Shown here piece after piece: positions 34,639 to 43,327 of a stretch of DNA of 64,000 nt. Source of the DNA: Lentzea tibetensis (lineage in GTDB: Bacteria; Actinomycetota; Actinomycetes; Mycobacteriales; Pseudonocardiaceae); assembly GCF_007845675.1 (NCBI RefSeq), contig NZ_VOBR01000003.1:124001-188000 (forward strand), given 5' to 3'. Numbering within the stretch: position 1 is the stretch's first letter; the number at the start of each line of letters is the position of its first letter. Under the pieces are notes generated by a model. That model did no database searches. It was given only the letters and a program-made list of their open reading frames with translations, and had not been told where the DNA came from. Position numbers and translations under genes: made by a program.

Positions 34639-35831
34639 GGCAGCTTGGCCGCGAACAGCCAGGGCGTGAGCAGGTCGCGATGCCCGGCGAGCGCCAGGAA
34701 GTCCTCGGTGGTCGCGGTGCCGTGCCGGTGCCGCGACGTCCACTCGCGCAGCAGCGCGAAGAACGAGTCGTCGCCCAGCGCGCCGCGCAGCGCGTGCAGG
34801 GTCAGCGCGCCCCGCTTGTAGACGCGGTCGTCGAACCAGTCGCGCATCGCCGGGTCGCCGATCACGATGTCCTGCGGCAGCCGCGAGAGCATGTCGCGTG
34901 CGCGTGCGGCCATGACGGTGGCCGTGGGACCGCCCGACGCCTCCGACCACAACCACTCGGCGTAGCAGGCGAAACCCTCGTTGAGCCAGATGTGCTGCCA
35001 GTCCGCGATCCCGACGCTGTTGCCGAACCACTGGTGCGCCAGCTCGTGCGCGACGAGCCGCTCGAAGCCGCGGCGGCCGTCCACGTGGTTCGCGCCGAAC
35101 GTCGACAGCGCCTGCGCCTCGACCGGTACCTCGAGGTCGTCGTCGGTGATCACCACCGAGTACTGGTCGAACGGGTACGGGCCGAACAGGTCCTCGAAGA
35201 CCTCGATCATCCGCGGCTGGCGGGCGAAGTCGTGCGCCGCCAGGCGACGCAGCCGCTGCGGCGCGAACACGCGCGGCGCGACCTCGACGTACTGTCCGAT
35301 CTGGACCGACGCCAGGTAGGTCGCCATCGGCTCCGTCGCCGAGTAGACCCACGTCGTCGTGCTGCCGCCGATCCGGCCGTCGGCCAGGACCCCGTTGCAC
35401 ACCACGGTGTACGGCGACGGCGCGACCACCGTGATGCGGTAGGTCGCCTTGTCCGACACGACGTCGTTGCACGGGAACCAGGACGGCGCGCCGAACGGTT
35501 GCGACGCGACGATCGAGCCGTCGGCGAGCTGGTCCCAGCCCAGCTCGCCCCAGTACATCGTGCGCACGGGGCGCGGGGTGCCGACGTAGTGCACCTCGAC
35601 GGTGAACTCGCCGCGCACGGCGCCGCGGATGCGGAGCTTGCCGTTGCTGTGCGTGTAGCGAACGGGCTTCCTGTTCACCAGCACCTTGTTGATGCGGAAC
35701 GGCCCGAGCGACAGCTCGAAGCCGGGCAGCGGCTTCGGCGCGACAGCCGTCAGCACCGCACGCCCTGCCAGGCGTGCGGCGTGCGGCTTGTAGTCCAGTT
35801 CGAGCTCGTAGTGCCGTACTGAGAACGTCAT
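34635..35831 (-). CDS. M1-family zinc aminopeptidase coupled to a Pls-like synthetase
   Basis: 398 aa from ATG at 35831 (MTFSVRHYELELDYKP), overlapping the stop of the NRPS gene as ATGA. The M1 core is clear: zinc motif HELAHQW with the third ligand Glu 18 residues on (LNEGFACYAE) and the proton-donor Tyr in the RVYKRGALTLHALR region. The substrate-recognition motif GxMEN of classical M1 enzymes reads VPVEAQ, keeping only Glu. No signal peptide is seen and the C-terminal domains of large PepN enzymes are absent. M1 peptidases next to poly-amino-acid synthetases may trim or degrade the polymer for self-protection. That role is inferred from coupling. Confidence 0.88.
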   Translation of the reverse strand: MTFSVRHYELELDYKPHAARLAGRAVLTAVAPKPLPGFELSLGPFRINKVLVNRKPVRYTHSNGKLRIRGAVRGEFTVEVHYVGTPRPVRTMYWGELGWDQLADGSIVASQPFGAPSWFPCNDVVSDKATYRITVVAPSPYTVVCNGVLADGRIGGSTTTWVYSATEPMATYLASVQIGQYVEVAPRVFAPQRLRRLAAHDFARQPRMIEVFEDLFGPYPFDQYSVVITDDDLEVPVEAQALSTFGANHVDGRRGFERLVAHELAHQWFGNSVGIADWQHIWLNEGFACYAEWLWSEASGGPTATVMAARARDMLSRLPQDIVIGDPAMRDWFDDRVYKRGALTLHALRGALGDDSFFALLREWTSRHRHGTATTEDFLALAGHRDLLTPWLFAAKLP

Positions 35832-38800
35832 TGCCAAGCGGAGATCGGGTTTCCGAGCCATCTTGTCCCGGACGGTACCTCTTCGCCGCGCATGACGAGC
35901 GAAGCGGGTCCGACAGTCGTGTGGGCGCCGACGGACGCTCCGGGAAGGACGATGCCGTGCGGGCCCAGTGTGGCGCCCTCGGCCAGCGTGACCCGGTCCA
36001 TCCGCAGGATGCGGTCGTGGAACAGGTGCGTCTGCACCACGCAACCGCGGTTCACGGTCGCGCCGTCGCCCAGTCGCACGAGGTCCGCCTCGGGCAGCCA
36101 GTACGACTCGCACCAGACACCGCGCCCGATGCGCGCGCCGAGCAGGCGCAGCCACGTGTTCATGATCGGCGTGCCGCCGGAGAACCCGACCAGCCACGGC
36201 ACCGCGAGCGTCTCGACGAACGTGTCCGCCAGCTCGTTGCGCCACACGAACGCGCTCCACAGCGGGTACTCCCGCGTGCGGAACCGGCCGATCAGCGTCC
36301 ACTTCGCGACGAGCGCCACCAGGCACGCCGCGACACCGGCCGCGAACAGCACCAGCCCGCTGGCGAGCAGCGCCCACACGCCGAACTCGCGCAGCGCGAA
36401 CAGCACCAGCACGACGAGCGCCACGTTCAGCACCACCGGCGCGAACCGGCACAGCTCGACCAGCGCACGGGCGATCATCAGCCTGCGCGGCGGGTCGAAC
36501 GTGCGGCTCTGGTCGCCGCCCTCCGCGGTGCGCGGCAGCTTCATGGGCGGCATGCCGAGGTACGAGTCACCGGCCTTGGTGCGCTTCGGCGTCGAGGACA
36601 GCACGCCGACCAGCCCGCCCTTCGGCACCGCGCGACCGGGAGCGGTCATGCCGGAGTTGCCGAGGAACGCGCGCTTGCCGACGCGAGCCGTCGCCAGGTG
36701 CATCCAGCCGCCGCCGAGCTCGTAGGAGGCGACCATCGTGTCGTCGGCGAGGAACGCGCCGTCGCCGACGCGGGTCATCTTCGGCAGCGCCACGACCGTC
36801 GACGCCTCGACGCGGCGGCCGACGCGCATGCCGAGCGCCCGCAGCCACACCGGCGTGAACAGGCTGGCGTACAGCGGGAACAGCGCGGTGCGCGCGGTGT
36901 TCATCAGCCGCTCGGTCGTCCACGCCTGCCACGCGATCCGGCCGTGCACGGGGTAGTAGCCCTCGCGCATGCCGATGCCGAGCAGCCGCACGGACACCAG
37001 CACGAGCAGCGCGTAGCAGCCGAACCAGATCACCGACGCCACCGGCACGTCCAGCAGCGCCGAGCGCAACGTCATCTGGCTGCCGGAGAGCACACCGCCC
37101 GAGAACGTGAGCGGGCCGCCCAGCACGTACAGCACCGCGGGCAGCGCCGCGAGCACGGGCAAAGCGCTCAGCGCGGCCGAGCTGACGCCGTACATGAAGC
37201 TCCAGAAGTGCGACCGCGCCGGACGGCGCCGCGGCCAGTCGCGCGCGGCCTTGCCGGACTTCGTCGCGGGCACACCGCCCCAGCGCTGGCCGGTCGGCAC
37301 CGAGCGGGCGACACCGGAACCCGGCGCCACCTCGGCCCGCTTGCCGATCCGCGCACCGGGGAACAGCGTGCTGCGCGCACCGACCGTGGCACCCGCGCCG
37401 ATGCGGATGCGGCCGACGCGCAGGACGTCGCCGTCCAGCCAGTGGCCGGACAGGTCTACCTCGGGCTCGACCGCCGCGTTGCGGCCGATCTTCAGCATGC
37501 CGGTGACCGGCGGCAGCGAGTGCAGGTCGACACCGGCACCGATCTTGGCGCCCAGCGCGCGGGCGTAGTGCGTGACCCACGAGCCGGACAGCTCGGTGGC
37601 ACGGGACAGCTCGGCCAGCTTCTCGGCCGTCCACAGTCGCATGTGGACACTGCCGCCGCGCGGGTAGGCGCCGGGCTTCAAGCCGCCCAGCAACATCCGG
37701 GCGCCGATCGCGGAGATCGCGAGCCTGCCGGGCGGGCTGATGAACACGGCCCAGCCCGCGGCGACCCACCACCACGAGACGTGCGTCCAGCCGATGACGT
37801 TGCTCAGCGCGGCCAGCAGCGTCACCCAGCGCGCACCGGCGATGGTGAGCAGCGGGATCATCAGCAGCGTCTGCAGGACACCGGTCCACCGCGGCGTGGG
37901 CGCGACGACGCGCACCTCGGCCGCTTCGGCGTCGAACGACTCCAGCCGCTTCGCCATGGCCTGCAGCGTCGGGAACTGGTAGACGTCGGACACGGAGCCG
38001 CTCGGGTACTTGACCCGGATCAGCGACACGAGCTGCGCGGCGGAGAGGCTGCTGCCGCCGCACGCGAAGAAGTTCGCGGCCGGGCTCGCCGGACCGGTGC
38101 CCAGCACGGACACCCACTGCTCGGCGAGCCAGCCCTGGGTGCCCTCGAACTGCACGGCCGCGGTGTCCAGCGACTCGAGGGGCCACGGCAGCGCGGCCCG
38201 GTCGACCTTGCCGGAGGTGCGGGTGGGAAGCGTGTCGACGACCGCGAGCAGCGGCACGAGCGCGGCGGGCAGTTCGGTGCGCAGCTGCTCCACGGCGGCC
38301 GCCTGGTCGAAGTTCTCCGAGGCGACGACGTAGCCGACGAGCAGCTGGTTGCCGCCGCGCGTGGTGCGCACGGCCGCGGCCGCGCCGGCGACCTCGGGCA
38401 GCGCCTGCAGCGCCGCGTCGACCTCGCCGAGCTCGATGCGCCTGCCGCCGAGCTTGATCTGCTCGTCCGCGCGGCCGAGGAAGATCAGGCCCTCGGGCTC
38501 AGCGCGGACCATGTCACCGCTGCGGTACGCGCGGTCCCAGCCCATCGACGGCAGCGGCGCGTACTTCTCGGCGTCTTTCTGCTCGTCGAGGTAGCGCGCG
38601 AGGCCCACGCCGCCGATGACCAGCTCGCCGGACTCGCCCATCGGCACGACCTCGCCGGCCGCGTCGACGACGACGAGCTCCCAGCCGTCGAGCGGCAGCC
38701 CGATGCGCACCGGACCCTCGCCGGTCAGCTGCGCGGCGCACGCGACGACAGTTGCTTCCGTTGGGCCGTAGGTGTTCCAGACCTCGCGGCCTTCGACCGC

Positions 38801-39646
38801 GAGCCGCTCGGCCAGCTCGGGCGGGCACGCCTCGCCGCCGAAGATGAGCAGCCGCACGTCGTCCAGCGCCTCGACCGGCCACAGCGCGGCGAGCGTCGGG
38901 ACGGTCGAGACGACCGTGATCTCCTGCTCGACGAGCCACGGCCCGAGGTCCATGCCGGTGCGCACGAGCGAGCGCGGAGCGGGGACGAGGCAGGCGCCGT
39001 AGCGCCACGCCAGCCACATCTCCTCGCACGACGCGTCGAACGCGACGGACAGGCCGGCGAGCACGCGGTCCTCGGGGCCGATCGGCTCCTCGGTGAGGAA
39101 CAGGTTCGCCTCGGCGTCGACGAACGCGGCCGCCGAGCGGTGCGTGACCGCGACGCCCTTCGGCTTGCCCGTCGAGCCGGACGTGAAGATGATCCACGCG
39201 TCGTTGTCGAGGCCGGGTTCGCCCTCGACGCCGATCGGCGCGTCCTTGACGGTGATGGACCGGCCGGCGCCGAGCACGGCGCAGACGCCCGCCTCGCCGA
39301 ACACGAGCTCGGCCCGCTCGTCCGGGTCCTCGGCGTCGACCGGGACGTACGCGGCGCCGACGGCGAGCGTCGCGAGGATGCTCACGTACAGGTCCACGGT
39401 GCCCGACGGCACGCGCACGCCGACCCGGTCGCCGACGCCGATGCCCTCGGCGGAGAGCTTGGCCTTCAGGTCGTTGATCTCGGTGAGGAGCGCGCGGTAC
39501 GTCAGCGCGGTCGTGCCGTCGTCGACGGCGAGCGCGTTCGGGTGCTCCTCGGCACTCGCGCGCAGGATGTCCAGCAGCGTGCGCGCCTGGGTGGCCTCGC
39601 CTGCGGTGAACATCGAAAGGGCTACGGGCTCCATCACAACGGTCAC
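35828..39646 (-). CDS. Pls/PosA-type membrane NRPS (poly-amino-acid synthetase family)
   Basis: 1272 aa from GTG at 39646. Adenylation domain about 20-510 (FTSGSTGKPKG, FDASCEEMW, NTYGPTEAT, RSGDMVR, TRTSGKVDR). Thiolation domain about 540-615 with phosphopantetheine Ser in CGGSSL. Six hydrophobic segments follow (for example LQTLLMIPLLTIAGA, SWWWVAAGWAVFI, VVLNVALVVLVLFAL), interleaved with three left-handed beta-helix-like domains (hexapeptide stretches such as RIRIGAGATVGARSTLFPG and LAEGATLGPHGIVLPGASVG). There is no condensation or thioesterase domain. This A-T-TM layout is that of epsilon-poly-L-lysine synthetase and relatives, which make linear homopolymers at the membrane. Length (about 1.3 kaa) matches. 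The M1 peptidase gene overlaps its 3' end. Confidence 0.88.
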   Translation of the reverse strand: MTVVMEPVALSMFTAGEATQARTLLDILRASAEEHPNALAVDDGTTALTYRALLTEINDLKAKLSAEGIGVGDRVGVRVPSGTVDLYVSILATLAVGAAYVPVDAEDPDERAELVFGEAGVCAVLGAGRSITVKDAPIGVEGEPGLDNDAWIIFTSGSTGKPKGVAVTHRSAAAFVDAEANLFLTEEPIGPEDRVLAGLSVAFDASCEEMWLAWRYGACLVPAPRSLVRTGMDLGPWLVEQEITVVSTVPTLAALWPVEALDDVRLLIFGGEACPPELAERLAVEGREVWNTYGPTEATVVACAAQLTGEGPVRIGLPLDGWELVVVDAAGEVVPMGESGELVIGGVGLARYLDEQKDAEKYAPLPSMGWDRAYRSGDMVRAEPEGLIFLGRADEQIKLGGRRIELGEVDAALQALPEVAGAAAAVRTTRGGNQLLVGYVVASENFDQAAAVEQLRTELPAALVPLLAVVDTLPTRTSGKVDRAALPWPLESLDTAAVQFEGTQGWLAEQWVSVLGTGPASPAANFFACGGSSLSAAQLVSLIRVKYPSGSVSDVYQFPTLQAMAKRLESFDAEAAEVRVVAPTPRWTGVLQTLLMIPLLTIAGARWVTLLAALSNVIGWTHVSWWWVAAGWAVFISPPGRLAISAIGARMLLGGLKPGAYPRGGSVHMRLWTAEKLAELSRATELSGSWVTHYARALGAKIGAGVDLHSLPPVTGMLKIGRNAAVEPEVDLSGHWLDGDVLRVGRIRIGAGATVGARSTLFPGARIGKRAEVAPGSGVARSVPTGQRWGGVPATKSGKAARDWPRRRPARSHFWSFMYGVSSAALSALPVLAALPAVLYVLGGPLTFSGGVLSGSQMTLRSALLDVPVASVIWFGCYALLVLVSVRLLGIGMREGYYPVHGRIAWQAWTTERLMNTARTALFPLYASLFTPVWLRALGMRVGRRVEASTVVALPKMTRVGDGAFLADDTMVASYELGGGWMHLATARVGKRAFLGNSGMTAPGRAVPKGGLVGVLSSTPKRTKAGDSYLGMPPMKLPRTAEGGDQSRTFDPPRRLMIARALVELCRFAPVVLNVALVVLVLFALREFGVWALLASGLVLFAAGVAACLVALVAKWTLIGRFRTREYPLWSAFVWRNELADTFVETLAVPWLVGFSGGTPIMNTWLRLLGARIGRGVWCESYWLPEADLVRLGDGATVNRGCVVQTHLFHDRILRMDRVTLAEGATLGPHGIVLPGASVGAHTTVGPASLVMRGEEVPSGTRWLGNPISAWQ

Positions 39647-39739
39647 AGCGCGGCTACTTCCACCTTCCGGGGTTGACCAGCAACTTTACCGCGCTGTGAC
39701 CCGACTTTTCTTCGGTTGGTGCGCCGCCTCACACCGGTT

Positions 39740-41503
39740 TCACCTGTTTGGGCGGTCTTCTTGGCACGAATTCATCAGCGGGTTGTCCGCCAGCAGCTTG
39801 CGCGCCTTCTCCCGGCTGAGGTTCCAGTCGCGGAAGTCCTCGTCGTGGACGGGCATGAGCCGCGGGCTCCAGATCGCGCAGCTGCGCAACGGTTCGGGCA
39901 GTTCGTAGATCGCGGGGACGGCGTCACCGGACAGCTGCTGGAGGTAGTAGGTGTCGATCTTGCCGGTCTCCTTCCAGCGCGTGACGTTGTGCTCGGCCAC
40001 GATCGCCTCGGGGTTGAGCACGGCCAGCGCCAGGAAGAACGCCGTTCCGGTGCCGACGACGGCCCGCGGCAGCCAGGCCGCCCTCAGCTGGACGCCTGCC
40101 GCGATCACCAGCAGGTACACCAGCCCGAGCCACAGCTCGCACGCGCCGACCAGCAGCCGCAGCACGGTGAACCCGTACGCCTCCTGGTAGAACCACATCC
40201 GGCTGAGCGCGGACGTGACGATCACCAGCGTCAGCACGGCGAGCGCGCCGAGCAACCCGCGCAGCCACATCTGGTCGCGCACCGTCTCCTTGGCCGACCA
40301 GCGCGCGACGACCCCGATGACCGCCAGCGTCAGCACGGTGACCCACAGCAGCTGCCAGAACCCGGACCGCGCGTACTCGGCGAACGTCACGCCCGCGGTG
40401 CGCTGCACGTAGTCGTTGCCGCCGAACAGAACCGCGACCTGCGTCGCGAGGAACCCGGTGAACAGCACCACGAGCACGCCGACCGGCAGCGCGTAGTCCT
40501 TGGGCCGCAACGTCCCCGGCTTGCGCGCACCCTCGTCCTTGATCTGCGCGGGTGACGTGACGAGGTAGCAGGCTCCGAACGCGCCGAACCCGGCCACGAC
40601 GAACATGAAGATCCACCAGGACGCCTTGTCCGGGTCGATCGACGGGGTCAGCCGGTTCATGAACTCGTTGAACGTCGCGTCCGCGCTGGCGAGCAGCGAC
40701 CCGAACACCATGAGCAGCAACAGGCTCACGCCGACCGAGATCACCGACCGCACGTTGCGCGGCCGCGCGTTCGCCAGCCCTCGCGCCACCCACGGCACCG
40801 ACCTCAGCGCCGCCAACGGGATCGCGATCGCGCTGAACGCGACGCTCAGCACCGAGCGGCCGTTCACCAGCGCCATCGCGCCGCAGAGCACCGAAGCCAT
40901 CACGCACAACGGGAACAGCCAGTCGGCGTCCCTGATCGCGCCGATGCCCAGCAGTGCGATCGCCGCGGCCAGCCAGACCGCCTGCGCCGCGGTCGGGCGC
41001 TTGACGTAGTAGACGAACGCGCCGAGTCCGACCAGGCCGGCCAGCAACCAGCCGATGCCGATCGTCTGCGGTGTCAGCGCCGCCGCGCCGAGACCGGTCG
41101 CCACACCCACCCAGATGACCTTCGCCGGTGCCGGGCTCTGGGGCGGGCGCCACCACGGGAAGACCGGGGCAGGGGGTTGCTGGAGGATCATCGGGCCGCC
41201 GGTCGGGTAGGGCGGCGGGGTGAACATCTTCACCGCGGGACCGGACTGGGCCTTGGTGGTGCGGGGAGCGTTGATGACCGGATCGCTTTCTGGCTCGTCG
41301 GTGTCGGATGCCTCGGGTTCGTCGTCGAATTCGTGTTCGGACCGCGGGTCTTCGTCGTCCGCCTCAGGCTCGGCGTCGTCGTCGGTTTCCTGCCGGGGCA
41401 ACGGTTCCTCGCCAGGTGAGGCGTCGCTGGCCGCGCCGCTCCACTCGGCATCGGGCTCGTCAGGCCCCTGCGTGGCGCGGTCGTCGTGATCGGACGTGGG
41501 CAT
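39740..41503 (-). CDS. DUF4173 multi-pass membrane protein
   Basis: 587 aa from ATG at 41503, chosen for the GGAGA 9 nt upstream. The first 85 residues are highly acidic and low-complexity, then a Pro-rich stretch (PPPYPTGGPMILQQPPAP). About eleven or twelve hydrophobic segments follow. The block FGGNDYVQRTAGVTFAEYARSGFWQLL is the signature of DUF4173, found in many actinobacteria. The C-terminus (YYLQQLSGDAVPAIYELPEPL ... NLSREKARKLL) resembles a soluble tail. Function unknown. It lies between the Pls-like gene and a two-component system, all on the minus strand. Confidence 0.82.
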   Translation of the reverse strand: MPTSDHDDRATQGPDEPDAEWSGAASDASPGEEPLPRQETDDDAEPEADDEDPRSEHEFDDEPEASDTDEPESDPVINAPRTTKAQSGPAVKMFTPPPYPTGGPMILQQPPAPVFPWWRPPQSPAPAKVIWVGVATGLGAAALTPQTIGIGWLLAGLVGLGAFVYYVKRPTAAQAVWLAAAIALLGIGAIRDADWLFPLCVMASVLCGAMALVNGRSVLSVAFSAIAIPLAALRSVPWVARGLANARPRNVRSVISVGVSLLLLMVFGSLLASADATFNEFMNRLTPSIDPDKASWWIFMFVVAGFGAFGACYLVTSPAQIKDEGARKPGTLRPKDYALPVGVLVVLFTGFLATQVAVLFGGNDYVQRTAGVTFAEYARSGFWQLLWVTVLTLAVIGVVARWSAKETVRDQMWLRGLLGALAVLTLVIVTSALSRMWFYQEAYGFTVLRLLVGACELWLGLVYLLVIAAGVQLRAAWLPRAVVGTGTAFFLALAVLNPEAIVAEHNVTRWKETGKIDTYYLQQLSGDAVPAIYELPEPLRSCAIWSPRLMPVHDEDFRDWNLSREKARKLLADNPLMNSCQEDRPNR

Positions 41504-41573
41504 GGTTGTTCGTCTCCAGGGCATGCGTCATCGCCGCACCACCGAGTGTGCGCGCGTCAGGGCTGAATGAAGG

Positions 41574-42566
41574 TCAGTAGCGGGGAAGTGCGACCCGGAT
41601 GCGGGATCCGGGGTCGACGACGGCGATGGTGCCGCCGTGCAGGTCCACCACCCAGCGGGCGATGGCGAGTCCGAGTCCGGTGCCGCCGCCTCCGGCGCGC
41701 TCGCCTCGGGTGAAGCGTTCGAAGATGCGGCCGCGGTCGGCCACGGCGATGCCGGGGCCCTCGTCGCGAACCTCGATGAGGATCGAGTCGGTGGTGGCGG
41801 ACGCGATGACGTCGATCCTGCCCGCGCGCGGGCCGTGGCGGGCGGCGTTGTCGAGCAGGTTGACGACGACCTGGTACAGGCGTTCGGCGTCGGCCATGAC
41901 GGTCAGGTCCGGTGGGGTGACCGAGATCGAGAACTGGGCCTGCGGTGCGGCGACGCGGGCTTCGGCGACGACGTCGGCGAGCAGCGTGTCGACGAACAGC
42001 TCCTCGCGGTTGAGGCTGAGCGCACCCGCGTCGATGCGCGAGAGGTCGAGCAGCTCGGTCACCAGCTTGCCGAGACGTTCGGTCTGGGCGAGCGCGGTGC
42101 GCATGGTGTCGGAGTCGGCCTCGGCCACGCCGTCCACGACGTTCTCCAGCACCGCTTGCAGAGCCGAGATCGGGGTGCGCAGTTCGTGCGACACGTTGGC
42201 GATCAGCTCGCGGCGCTGCTGGTCCGCGGTGGCCAGGTCGTTGGCCATCAGGTTGAACGCGTCGGCCAGCTCGCCGACCTCGTCGCGCGAGGTGGCGCGG
42301 ATGCGGCGGGTGTAGTCGCCCTGAGCCATGGCGCGGGCGGCGCTCGTCATCTCGCGCAGCGGGCTGGTCATGCCGTGCGCGAGCAGCTGCGAGGTGACCA
42401 GGCCGAGCACGAGCGCGGCGACCGTGGTCTGCGCGGGCAACCAGCCGATCTTGTAGCGGAAGAACGCCATGCAGACCGCGCCGGACGCGACGAGCACGAT
42501 GCCCAGCTTCAGCTTGATCGACCGGATCGGGTCGAGCGGCCGCGGCAGGTGCTCCATCAGCCTCAC
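41574..42566 (-). CDS. Sensor histidine kinase
   Basis: 330 aa from GTG at 42566, overlapping the response regulator stop by 4 bp (GTGA), with GGAGGTG as SD inside the upstream gene. Two close hydrophobic segments (about 17-65) leave almost no extracellular sensor loop. HAMP follows (MTSPLREMTSAARAMAQGDY). HisKA has the phosphorylated His in IANVSHELRTPISAL. HATPase has NLLDNAARHG, RDEGPGIA and GGGGTGLGLAIARWV. It is a membrane kinase that phosphorylates its cognate regulator, encoded just upstream. Its lack of a periplasmic domain suggests membrane or intracellular sensing. Confidence 0.92.
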   Translation of the reverse strand: MRLMEHLPRPLDPIRSIKLKLGIVLVASGAVCMAFFRYKIGWLPAQTTVAALVLGLVTSQLLAHGMTSPLREMTSAARAMAQGDYTRRIRATSRDEVGELADAFNLMANDLATADQQRRELIANVSHELRTPISALQAVLENVVDGVAEADSDTMRTALAQTERLGKLVTELLDLSRIDAGALSLNREELFVDTLLADVVAEARVAAPQAQFSISVTPPDLTVMADAERLYQVVVNLLDNAARHGPRAGRIDVIASATTDSILIEVRDEGPGIAVADRGRIFERFTRGERAGGGGTGLGLAIARWVVDLHGGTIAVVDPGSRIRVALPRY

Positions 42567-43240
42567 CGCGGCACCTCCAGCGCGTACCCCACGCCGTGCA
42601 CCGTGCGGATCAGGTCCGCGCCCAGCTTGCGGCGCAACGCTTTGACGTGGCTGTCGACGGTCCGCGACGACGCGCCCGCGTGCCAGCCGCACACCTCGTT
42701 GAGCAGCCGTTCCCGCGCCTGCACGGCACGCGGCCGTTCGGCGAGGAACACCAGCAGCTCGTACTCGGTGGGCGTCAGGTGCGCCTCGGCGGGCCCCCGG
42801 TGCACGCGCCGCTCGGTCAGGTCGATCCGCAGGTCGCCGAGCACGATGCGGCTGGCGGCCGACACCCGCTCGACGCGCCGCAGCAGCACGTGCACCCGCG
42901 CGGCCAGCTCGCGGATCGAGAACGGCTTGGTCAGGTAGTCGTCGGCCCCCACCGCGAGCCCGACCAGCAGGTCCGTCTCGTCGCCGCGCGCGGTCAGCAT
43001 CAGCACCGGCACCGGCCGCTGCGCCTGGATCCGGCGGCACACCTCGAGCCCGTCGAAACCGGGCAGCATCACGTCGAGCACGACGAGGTCCGGCTCGATC
43101 TCGAGCGCCTTCGCCACGGCGGCCGGGCCGTCGTGCGCGAGGTCGACCACGAAGCCCTCGGCACGCAGCCGCGCCGCCACCGACTCCGCGATCGTCAGCT
43201 CGTCCTCGACGACCAGAACGCGTCGCTGTCCCCCTGTCAT
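42563..43240 (-). CDS. OmpR-family response regulator
   Basis: 225 aa. Receiver domain 1-120 with acidic pair VVEDE, phospho-Asp in LVVLDVMLPG, Thr in LMLTARG and Lys in YLTKPF. The winged-helix DNA-binding domain follows (LTPTEYELLVFLAERP ... SRTVDSHVKALRRKLGADLIRTVHGVGYAL). It is the first gene of a two-gene operon with the kinase (4-bp overlap). Its targets are unknown; the DUF4173 gene downstream on the same strand is a candidate by position only. Confidence 0.94.
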   Translation of the reverse strand: MTGGQRRVLVVEDELTIAESVAARLRAEGFVVDLAHDGPAAVAKALEIEPDLVVLDVMLPGFDGLEVCRRIQAQRPVPVLMLTARGDETDLLVGLAVGADDYLTKPFSIRELAARVHVLLRRVERVSAASRIVLGDLRIDLTERRVHRGPAEAHLTPTEYELLVFLAERPRAVQARERLLNEVCGWHAGASSRTVDSHVKALRRKLGADLIRTVHGVGYALEVPR

Positions 43241-43327
43241 GGCTCGGACTCTATGTGGAGGTCATGGAGAGCGCAGGTGCATGTTGTGAAGGTCCTGTGC
43301 AGACCGCGCAGGAGCTAGGTTGATCGC

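Noticed and set aside
35774-39676. A 1300-codon plus-strand open frame opposite the Pls-like gene
   Set aside because: Composition dominated by Arg, His, Gln and Ala with no recognisable motif. The opposite strand has complete A, T and beta-helix domains.
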